8,064 nucleotides of DNA from Candidatus Pelearchaeum sp. (GTDB lineage: Archaea > Thermoproteota > Nitrososphaeria_A > Caldarchaeales > Caldarchaeaceae): positions 1 through 8,064 of the forward strand of contig WAQC01000083.1 in the NCBI GenBank assembly GCA_015520425.1, written 5' to 3'. The position numbers were made by a program, and so were the translations under genes. The notes below the pieces were generated by a model, which saw only the letters and a list, made by a program, of their open reading frames with translations, made no database searches and was not told the DNA's origin. This document shows, piece by piece, positions 1 through 4,941 of the stretch. Each line of letters opens with the position of its first letter. Position 1 is the first letter of the stretch.

Positions 1-33
1 AGGCTGGTCTGGCCTGCGTTTTTTGGGGTAATG

Positions 34-43
34 TTTATATTTA
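34..43 (+). promoter_or_regulatory. TATA box of the ABC transporter operon
   Basis: TTTATATTTA lies about 60 bases before the ATPase start codon. In archaea transcription usually begins about 25 bases downstream of the TATA centre, which puts the start near 63-66, inside the tandem palindromes that follow. A second AT-rich stretch (CTATAATAG, 45-53) is a weaker alternative. Found by eye only. Confidence 0.55.
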
Positions 44-54
44 ACTATAATAGT

Positions 55-70
55 TTTAGCCTTGGCTAAA
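55..70. promoter_or_regulatory. Palindromic operator, copy 1
   Basis: TTTAGCC-TT-GGCTAAA is an inverted repeat with 7-base arms and a 2-base centre. It lies directly downstream of the TATA box, over the predicted transcription start, where a bound repressor would block initiation. Its shape resembles sites of DtxR/MntR/SirR-family metal-dependent repressors (TTTAG..CTAAA-type palindromes). A metal sensor is therefore an inference from this resemblance and from the transporter downstream. Confidence 0.6.
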
Positions 71-88
71 TTTTAGCCTAGGCTAAAA
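71..88. promoter_or_regulatory. Palindromic operator, copy 2
   Basis: TTTTAGCCTAGGCTAAAA is a perfect 18-base palindrome with the same arms as copy 1 and a TA centre. The two centres are 17 bases apart, so two dimers could sit side by side. It ends 12 bases before the start codon of the ATPase, so it lies in the 5' leader or at the transcription start. A repressor of the importer operon is the simplest reading. Confidence 0.65.
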
Positions 89-100
89 AGGGCGAGCAAT

Positions 101-898
101 ATGAAATCAGCAAACATAAAAGAACTCGTAGGACAGGCGCTGGCAAATACTCTCCAAACAACACACGGGACGCCAGCACTGAGCGTCAGGGATTTGGAGG
201 TCGCGTATAGCGCGGCTAATGGCGCCGCTATTGAGGGGGTATGCCTAGAGGCCAAGTTGGGTGAGATGATTTTATTCGTTGGCCCTAATGGTGGCGGTAA
301 GACAACCCTTCTGAAGGCTATCGCAGGCATAGTCAGGCCTCTACGTGGGGCTGTGTCTGTTCTGGGTAGAGACCCGTATAGGGAGCTCTGGGTTCGTAAG
401 CTAATCGCCTATGTGCCGCAGTTGAAGGAGCTTAGCATTAACGCGCCGCTAACGGTGAGAGACCTGGTGGCGTTGGGGAGGTATCCACACCTAAAGCCGC
501 TAAAGCGCATGAACTCACATGACGAGGAGAGAATTCAAGAGAGCCTTAATGCTGTTAAGCTTGAGGACATAGCTGATAGAAGATTATCGGAGCTCTCAGG
601 AGGTCAGCTTAACCGCGCGGTGATAGCCAGAGCCCTAGCTCAGGACGCTATGATATACCTGCTGGACGAGCCCTTTGAATCAATAGACCACCCTACTGAG
701 AAGCTCATCATGGAAATACTGGCTAGAGAGAAGAGTAGGGGAAGACTCGTCATAGTTACTGAGCATCATATAACCGATACAAAAGAGTTTGACCGCGCGG
801 TGTTGCTTAACAAGAGGATAATAATAGAGGGGCGGCCAGACGAGGTATTCACAGAGGATAACATCAGAAGAGCGTATGGTATAGTCAAGAGTGCGTGA
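101..898 (+). CDS. ABC transporter ATP-binding protein, ZnuC/MntA-like
   Basis: Cytoplasmic ATPase subunit that should power the importer whose other parts are encoded by the overlapping next gene. The motifs are complete: Walker A GPNGGGKTT (residues 61-69), Q-loop Q107, signature LSGGQ (165-169), Walker B with catalytic glutamate MIYLLDEP (184-191, E190), and a switch histidine in VTEHH (H222). The fold resembles ATPases of the metal (zinc/manganese/iron) importer group. About 26 residues precede the first conserved strand, somewhat long for this family, so a later start is possible; no better start codon is obvious. The stop codon overlaps the next gene's GTG start, which implies coupled translation. 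Expression is probably controlled by the two palindromes just upstream. The family assignment is firm. The substrate is not, because the partner binding domain is atypical. Confidence 0.9.
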   Translation: MKSANIKELVGQALANTLQTTHGTPALSVRDLEVAYSAANGAAIEGVCLEAKLGEMILFVGPNGGGKTTLLKAIAGIVRPLRGAVSVLGRDPYRELWVRKLIAYVPQLKELSINAPLTVRDLVALGRYPHLKPLKRMNSHDEERIQESLNAVKLEDIADRRLSELSGGQLNRAVIARALAQDAMIYLLDEPFESIDHPTEKLIMEILAREKSRGRLVIVTEHHITDTKEFDRAVLLNKRIIIEGRPDEVFTEDNIRRAYGIVKSA

Positions 899-2697
899 AA
901 ATGAAACGGATGGTATTAGCTTTAGTAATGGTAGTTGGCATTATAATTGTCGCTTCCAGCTCCATCACTCTAGCTAACCCACGTTACCTACAAAACGATA
1001 ATCGTGGTGAGCGTGGTCTCTACATAGTAGTAACAGTTCCTCCCCTAGCTGACGTAGTGAGCAGGGTTGCTGGAGACAGGGCTGTGGTGGAGAGCCTCAT
1101 AAGACCTGGCGTTAACCTTGTATCATACGAGCTTACTCCAGCCGACTCTGAGAGAATAGCAGACGCCGACCTATTCCTATACGTGGGCTATGGGAACGAG
1201 GCAGTCCTAGGAGTTTACGCAGATGGAATAAGGAGCGGAGTAGGAGTAGTAAGGCTATTGGATAAAGTCTTGGAGAAAAGGATAGAGAACGCGGCAGAAA
1301 TCCCAAACCCATACTTCTGGCTTGACCCAACCAAAGTAGAGAAGCTTATTCAAAAGATTCTCCCACTACTCGCGGAGATAGACCCCAGCGGCGCTGAGGA
1401 GTATAAGATAAACGCTGAGAGATACATAAAAGAGTTACAACAACTTGATGAATGGATAAAATCCCGCATAAACACACTACAACCCTCAGAGAGGAAGCTA
1501 GTTACGGTAAGGAATACCATGCAATACTTCGCCGATAGGTATGGCCTTGAAATAGTCGGGTATATTACTGGCTATGCTGGGACATACGAGCCTCAGACGC
1601 GGAGCGTTATAACGCTCTTTGAGACTGCGGTCGCGGAGGGTGTTCCTGTCTTCTTTGTGGAGTATGAGGAGGCTTCAACCACGCTCCGCGAGGTTATTGA
1701 GACGTTGGCGGAAGAGGCTGGCGTGGATGTTGTTGAGTTTCTCTACATAGAGTCCCTAGCACCAGAATACGGTGTCAATACCTATATTGATATGATGCGG
1801 CGAAACACTGAGGTAATAGTCTCCTCGCTATCAGCGTCGCCTAAAGCTGAGGAAGCAAGAGGAAGTAACGATGGTGGTGTATTTGACAACCCTATTCTAC
1901 GTCCATTTAAGTATGAGTTCATGCAGAGGGGGGCTATTACGCTGATATTAGCAATAGTGGCTGGTTCGTTGGTTGGTTCCTTCGCAGTCATACGCGGCTG
2001 GGCAATATTTGCCGACGCTCTTGCGCATGGTTCAATCATAGGCTTGGTAGCGGCATACCTGATGAGCTTTGACTTCTTCCTAGGCGCTTTGACGGCAGGC
2101 TTAGTGATAGCCCTCGCAGTAAGCTCTGTTGAGAGAAGAACAAAGCTTAGGACAGATGTGATAATAGCGGTAACATTCACCACCATGCTGGCTCTGGCGA
2201 TAGCCATACTATCCTACATCGGGGGCGCTACTCTATCAATAGAGGACATACTCTTCGCAGACGTTACTGCCGTCTCAACCGAGATGATGACACGCACAAT
2301 AATCCTCTCTACCGCCATAATCGTATTCGCATTATTCTTCAGCAGGGTTCTCCTGATATACACATTTGACCCACTTGGAGCTAACGCCTTGGGAATGAGG
2401 ACTGGAGTAGTTCATTACGGCCTTCTCCTCCTGCTTGCCTTCGCTACGGTCTCGGCGTTCATGACCATCGGCGCAGTGCCAGCCATAGCGGCGCTCATAA
2501 TACCGCCCGCAACAGCATTCCTAACATCAAAGAGACCTACGGAATTCATAGCCAAGAGCATGGCTATAGCGGGCTCGTCAGCGGTAGCGGGGCTATACAT
2601 CTCCTACTATGTGGGAACAAACGCGGGAGCCGCAGCGGTTCTGGTATCAGCCGCGATGTTTGCTTCAGCGGTTGTTTATAGGTCTCTAAAGAAGTAG
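895..2697 (+). CDS. Fused substrate-binding protein and ABC-3 permease of a metal-type importer
   Basis: One 600-residue chain carries two transporter parts that are normally separate. Residues 1-27 are a hydrophobic signal or anchor segment. Residues 42-312 match ZnuA/PsaA (cluster A-I) binding proteins, with recognisable blocks at PGVNLVSYELTPAD (71-84), NPYFWLDP (138-145), VTVRNTMQYFADRYG (203-217) and LYIESL (283-288). A polar linker (about 313-335) leads to a ZnuB/MntB-like membrane domain (about 340-600) with some eight or nine hydrophobic segments. The conserved D374-x3-H378 pair of the permease is present. The histidines and acids that bind metal in PsaA correspond here to V76, Y140, R206 and E286, and the binding domain has no His or Cys at all. 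The start is GTG at 895 overlapping the ATPase stop, or ATG at 901. The domain calls are firm. The substrate is unknown: a metal is suggested by the permease and operator but not by the binding site. Confidence 0.88.
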   Translation: MKMKRMVLALVMVVGIIIVASSSITLANPRYLQNDNRGERGLYIVVTVPPLADVVSRVAGDRAVVESLIRPGVNLVSYELTPADSERIADADLFLYVGYGNEAVLGVYADGIRSGVGVVRLLDKVLEKRIENAAEIPNPYFWLDPTKVEKLIQKILPLLAEIDPSGAEEYKINAERYIKELQQLDEWIKSRINTLQPSERKLVTVRNTMQYFADRYGLEIVGYITGYAGTYEPQTRSVITLFETAVAEGVPVFFVEYEEASTTLREVIETLAEEAGVDVVEFLYIESLAPEYGVNTYIDMMRRNTEVIVSSLSASPKAEEARGSNDGGVFDNPILRPFKYEFMQRGAITLILAIVAGSLVGSFAVIRGWAIFADALAHGSIIGLVAAYLMSFDFFLGALTAGLVIALAVSSVERRTKLRTDVIIAVTFTTMLALAIAILSYIGGATLSIEDILFADVTAVSTEMMTRTIILSTAIIVFALFFSRVLLIYTFDPLGANALGMRTGVVHYGLLLLLAFATVSAFMTIGAVPAIAALIIPPATAFLTSKRPTEFIAKSMAIAGSSAVAGLYISYYVGTNAGAAAVLVSAAMFASAVVYRSLKK

Positions 2698-2698
2698 C

Positions 2699-3970
2699 CT
2701 AAGTGGTCTGCCTATGTACTAGGCCGTTATAGAAGATTGAGGCAGCCTCACATGCCTTACCAAGCTTCACACCATATCCTTCTGCTGCCAGAACCTTCTC
2801 CAAAGAGCTTAGCAGGTATATTATATTCTTCTCGCGCGCATTCACGCCCATAACACCTATACGCCATATCCTGCCCTTAAGCTCTCCAAGGCCGCCGCCT
2901 ATCTCTATGCCATACTCGTTAATCAGCTGCTTCCTTACAGCTTGGTCCTGGATGCCGTCGGGTATTTTCACCGCTATCAACGGCGGTAGCCTATGCTCCT
3001 TCTCAACCAGCAGCTCAAGGTTCATGGCTTCCAGCCCAGCTACCAGAGCCTCGCTGTTAATCCTGTGCTGCTCCCATCTCCTCTCTATCCCCTGCTCATA
3101 CACAACCCTAAGCCCCTCCCTGAGGCCGTAGAGCATACTCACAGGCGGCGTGTGGTGATAGCTCCTCTCAGCACCCATCCAATACTTCTCAATAAGCCCT
3201 ATGTCTAGATACCAGCTCTGAACCTTACTCTTCCTCTCCCTAATCTTCTCCATAGCCCTCTCGCTCAACGTGATTGGCGCAAGCCCAGGCGGGCAGCTTA
3301 GACACTTCTGGCTACAGCTATAGCACGCGTCTATCCCCAGCTTGTCAACCTCCAGCTCGCAGCCGCCCAGCGTGGTTACCGCATCAACAACCAAGAGCGC
3401 GCCATAGCTCCTGACTATCCTGGATATCTTCTCTAGGTTCTGAAGAACCCCCGTGGATGTCTCGCCATGAACCAGCGCAACGAGCTTTGCGTTGGAGTTT
3501 TTGAGAGCCTCCTCAACAGCTTCAGCCGCTATAGGCTTTCCAAGACTCGTCTTGACGCCTATCGCCTTCCCACCAGCCCGCTCAACCATCTCAGCCATCC
3601 TAGCCCCGAAGAAGCCATTAACCCCCACGACAACCTCATCACCCCTCTCCACGAGGTTATAGATTACAGCCTCCATACCCGCGCTCCCAGTCCCAGATAC
3701 TGGCAGCGTAAGCTCGTTCCTTGTACGGAAGACATACCGCAAAAGCTCCTTAATCTCCTCCATAACCTCAAAGAGAAAAGGGTCAAAGTACCCCACAACA
3801 GGCAGCGCCATCGCTCTAAGAACGCGCGGCTCCACATTAGCAGGCCCAGGCCCCATCAAAAGCCTCTCAGGAGGAGAGAGCTCTCCAAACCGCCTATCCA
3901 AGGCCGCCAACCACACCTCTACGCATCTTATTAAGATAACCAAACCACGAACATCAAAAGACTTATCCAT
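2699..3970 (-). CDS. Class V aminotransferase, alanine-glyoxylate / serine-pyruvate type
   Basis: PLP-dependent aminotransferase, probably moving an amino group from alanine or serine to glyoxylate or pyruvate. It is cytoplasmic. At 423 residues it is slightly longer than the usual 380-400. Visible motifs are GPGPANVEPRVL (40-51), the phosphate-binding SGTGSAGME (92-100), HGETSTG (168-174), D196 that pairs with the PLP ring nitrogen, SQK with the Schiff-base lysine K222, and carboxylate-binding R370 in WRIG. Four cysteines (C216, C219, C223, C226) surround the lysine as C-x2-C-x3-C-x2-C, more than usual. The extra N-terminal 20-30 residues raise the possibility of a later start such as GTG at 3916. 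A TATA-like sequence placed for a leaderless transcript supports ATG at 3970. It converges on the transporter with a single base between the stop codons. The exact substrate cannot be read from sequence. Confidence 0.88.
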   Translation of the reverse strand: MDKSFDVRGLVILIRCVEVWLAALDRRFGELSPPERLLMGPGPANVEPRVLRAMALPVVGYFDPFLFEVMEEIKELLRYVFRTRNELTLPVSGTGSAGMEAVIYNLVERGDEVVVGVNGFFGARMAEMVERAGGKAIGVKTSLGKPIAAEAVEEALKNSNAKLVALVHGETSTGVLQNLEKISRIVRSYGALLVVDAVTTLGGCELEVDKLGIDACYSCSQKCLSCPPGLAPITLSERAMEKIRERKSKVQSWYLDIGLIEKYWMGAERSYHHTPPVSMLYGLREGLRVVYEQGIERRWEQHRINSEALVAGLEAMNLELLVEKEHRLPPLIAVKIPDGIQDQAVRKQLINEYGIEIGGGLGELKGRIWRIGVMGVNAREKNIIYLLSSLEKVLAAEGYGVKLGKACEAASIFYNGLVHRQTT

Positions 3971-3996
3971 TTAGGCCCCCTTCCTACAACACAAAG

Positions 3997-4002
3997 AATA
4001 AA
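3997..4002 (-). promoter_or_regulatory. Candidate TATA box for the aminotransferase
   Basis: On the minus strand TTTATT lies just beyond the 3' end of the tRNA gene and about 29 bases before ATG 3970. This predicts a leaderless or nearly leaderless message. The surrounding T-rich run (minus strand, 4004 down to about 3990) could also end tRNA transcription. Weak, found by eye. Confidence 0.35.
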
Positions 4003-4042
4003 GATGGTAGCCCGGCTGGGATTCGAACCCAGGTCCCCGGGG

Positions 4043-4071
4043 CTCTTCTCAAGACCCTAGGCGGCCATGAT
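4043..4071 (-). other. Canonical anticodon-loop intron (37/38), bulge-helix-bulge
   Basis: A textbook archaeal splicing motif can be drawn. The outer helix is CCGGG/CCCGG. Next come a 3-base bulge GGA on the 5' side, a 4-base-pair central helix CTTT/GAAG (one T-G pair), a 3-base bulge AGC on the 3' side, and an inner helix TCA/TGA continuing to GGCC/GGTC. Cutting after the second base of each bulge (GG|A and AG|C) removes 29 bases and gives loop CTTTGGC. Removal by the tRNA splicing endonuclease is expected from established archaeal biology. Confidence 0.88.
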
Positions 4072-4087
4072 CCAAAGCCCGGGATCC

Positions 4088-4117
4088 TTGGCCCTCTCTC
4101 TTCTGACCAGGGGTTGT
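4088..4117 (-). other. Non-canonical D-loop intron in tRNA-Gln
   Basis: The D-loop reads AGCGGCCAA, then 30 extra bases, then GGAT of the D-stem. The insert ends in a second GGCCAA, so it is bounded by a 6-base direct repeat. The best bulge-helix-bulge fit pairs the two self-complementary GGCC copies as the 4-base-pair central helix, with bulges AAA and AAG, giving cuts AA|A and AA|G at the coordinates listed. The inner and outer helices are weak, so this would be a relaxed motif. Any cut register inside the repeat gives the same mature tRNA. Confidence 0.8.
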
Positions 4118-4170
4118 TTGGCCGCTAGACTACCGGGCTTTCTCGTTATTGTTGTGTGTTTTGTTTGTGG

Positions 4171-4180
4171 TATTTTTAGG
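4171..4180 (-). promoter_or_regulatory. Candidate TATA box of tRNA-Gln
   Basis: On the minus strand CCTAAAAATA is centred about 36 bases before the tRNA 5' end, so transcription would start some 10 bases upstream of the mature end. It contains the TAA stop codon of the DUF59 gene, so the tRNA promoter and that coding end share bases. Confidence 0.45.
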
Positions 4181-4463
4181 TTGTGTTTAGTCTGTCTGTT
4201 ATTAGCTGGGCCATTATGTGGTTTCGGCAGTCTATTATTACGCGTTTAACTCCTGGTACTTTTCTTGCTGCTGTCTTTACTGCTTCTGCTTGGGTTAGTG
4301 CTGTGGGGGAGTATGGGTTTGTTGGTATGAAGAGTATCTTTACCACGCCGTCGCCGAGGTCCTGCACAGCTATATGGGCTTCTGCGAGTAGTGTTGCGGC
4401 TCCAGTTATGGGGTCTCGTATCTTCTTGAGAGCCTCTAGGATTCTTTGCTCAAGGCTTTCCAT
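4176..4463 (-). CDS. MIP18/DUF59-family protein (iron-sulfur assembly type), Cys-to-Ser variant
   Basis: A 95-residue single-domain protein of the MIP18/DUF59 family, whose members (PaaD, SufT, MIP18) help assemble iron-sulfur clusters or are found with such systems. Family features are LKKIRDPITGAATLLAEAHI near the N-terminus, a buried strand VVKILFIPTNP, and the helix and strand ending VPGVKRVIID, followed by an NH motif (81-82). Relatives usually have a reactive cysteine in a P-x-C-P motif; here it is PYSP with S52. The only cysteine is C79. I chose the ATG at 4463, not the longer frame to 4544, because family similarity begins there and a TATA box lies about 27 bases upstream. The longer version would also overlap the divergent gene's start. 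The function of this variant is uncertain. Confidence 0.75.
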   Translation of the reverse strand: MESLEQRILEALKKIRDPITGAATLLAEAHIAVQDLGDGVVKILFIPTNPYSPTALTQAEAVKTAARKVPGVKRVIIDCRNHIMAQLITDRLNTT

Positions 4464-4487
4464 CACTTTGTTATGTGTTGTGGGTGG

Positions 4488-4493
4488 ATATAA
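4488..4493 (-). promoter_or_regulatory. TATA box of the DUF59 gene
   Basis: On the minus strand TTATAT (within AGCTTATATCC) is centred about 27 bases upstream of ATG 4463, the position expected for a leaderless transcript. On the plus strand the same bases read ATATAA, so the element could in principle work in both directions. Confidence 0.5.
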
Positions 4494-4511
4494 GCTAGCT
4501 ATGGAAAAACC

Positions 4512-4517
4512 TATATC
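4512..4517 (+). promoter_or_regulatory. Candidate TATA box of the A-ATPase stalk gene
   Basis: TATATC (within CCTATATCATCC) is centred about 28 bases before ATG 4543, compatible with a leaderless message. The plus-strand ATATAA at 4488-4493 is the alternative and would give a leader of about 27 bases. A GAGG at 4537-4540, just before the start codon, could act as a close Shine-Dalgarno in that case. Confidence 0.35.
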
Positions 4518-4542
4518 ATCCATAGCTGCGCTATGTGAGGAC

Positions 4543-4884
4543 ATGGCTGCGGATAGTTCTGAGCTTTCGCGTGTCCTTCAATCGCTTGCCTCTGTTGAGA
4601 GTGGTTTGGATGAGGTTGCTGGAGTTGCGGAGAGGCTGAGGAACGAGATACTTGACTTTGCCGAGCAGGAGGCGAAGAAGCTGAAGAGCGAGGTCTTGGA
4701 GGAGCTTTCCAAGCAGCAGGCCAGGCTTGAGGCTGAGACGCGTGAGGCAGCAGAGCGCGAGGCTCAGGAGATTATAAGGCGAGGCGAGGCCGAGGCAGCC
4801 CGCGTCAAGGAGACCGTCTCAAAGAAGTTTGATGATGCGGTAAGCTTGGTTGTTGATGTTCTCCTCGGAAAGAGGGGCATCTAG
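4543..4884 (+). CDS. ahaH: A-type ATP synthase peripheral-stalk subunit, H/G-like
   Basis: A 113-residue, almost entirely helical protein rich in Glu, Ala, Lys and Arg. The central region (about 27-95) is a long coiled coil, and the C-terminal block FDDAVSLVVDVLLGKRG matches the end of archaeal AhaH / V-ATPase subunit G proteins. These form the peripheral stalk that holds the catalytic head still against the rotor, on the cytoplasmic face of the membrane. Subunit C of the same enzyme follows 57 bases later, which supports the call. Subunit E is unlikely because it is nearly twice as long. ATG 4543 gives a normal family length. An in-frame ATG at 4501 would add 14 residues but sits too close to the nearest TATA box at 4488. 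The long upstream open frame (from 4183) is antisense to the DUF59 gene and was excluded. Confidence 0.78.
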   Translation: MAADSSELSRVLQSLASVESGLDEVAGVAERLRNEILDFAEQEAKKLKSEVLEELSKQQARLEAETREAAEREAQEIIRRGEAEAARVKETVSKKFDDAVSLVVDVLLGKRGI

Positions 4885-4902
4885 CTCCAGCCTAGATAAA
4901 AC

Positions 4903-4912
4903 TCATATAATT
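4903..4912 (+). promoter_or_regulatory. Candidate TATA box of the subunit C gene
   Basis: TCATATAATT in the 57-base gap between the two ATPase genes would place a start near 4933, about 8 bases before ATG 4942. Subunit C may therefore have its own promoter in addition to read-through from the stalk gene. Confidence 0.35.
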
Positions 4913-4941
4913 GGCACGGCAGGCTACTTAAGAGATTCTAC

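Larger units (their letters stand above)
4005..4139 (-). tRNA. tRNA-Gln (anticodon TTG) with two introns and encoded CCA
   Basis: Minus-strand cloverleaf. The acceptor stem is AGCCCGG (4139-4133) with CCGGGCT (4015-4009), followed by discriminator A (4008) and an encoded CCA (4007-4005). The D-arm is GTCT / AGCGGCCAA loop / GGAT, interrupted by a 30-base intron. The anticodon stem is CCGGG / CCCGG around loop CTTTGGC, anticodon TTG, interrupted by a 29-base intron at the canonical 37/38 site. The variable loop is GGAC and the T-arm is CTGGG-TTCGAAT-CCCAG. Removing both introns leaves 73 bases plus CCA with every stem fully paired (one G-T and one T-G pair close the D-stem). It reads CAA glutamine codons, and CAG by wobble. 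Its promoter overlaps the end of the upstream DUF59 gene. Confidence 0.93.

Noticed and set aside
1..30. Possible upstream gene end or terminator (a T-run at 19-24 after a GC-rich stretch)
   Set aside because: Too little sequence precedes it to identify a gene or a hairpin, so no feature was called.
1782..2207. 141-codon open frame on the minus strand
   Set aside because: It lies wholly inside the fusion gene, opposite the linker and first membrane helices. It has no recognisable domain and is explained by the composition of the real gene.
3467..3934. 155-codon open frame on the plus strand
   Set aside because: It is antisense to the N-terminal half of the clearly recognisable aminotransferase, and its product is a low-complexity Arg/Pro/His-rich sequence without family features.
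4072..4087. Alternative hairpin GATCC/GGATC around the anticodon stem of the tRNA precursor
   Set aside because: It would compete with the perfect anticodon stem and bulge-helix-bulge motif, which explain the region better.
4183..4542. Extended N-terminus of the A-ATPase stalk gene on the plus strand
   Set aside because: This part is antisense to the DUF59 gene and resembles no ATPase subunit; family-like sequence and normal length begin at ATG 4543.
4464..4544. 27-residue N-terminal extension of the DUF59 protein
   Set aside because: Family similarity begins at the internal ATG 4463, and a TATA box lies within the extension at the spacing expected for a start at 4463.
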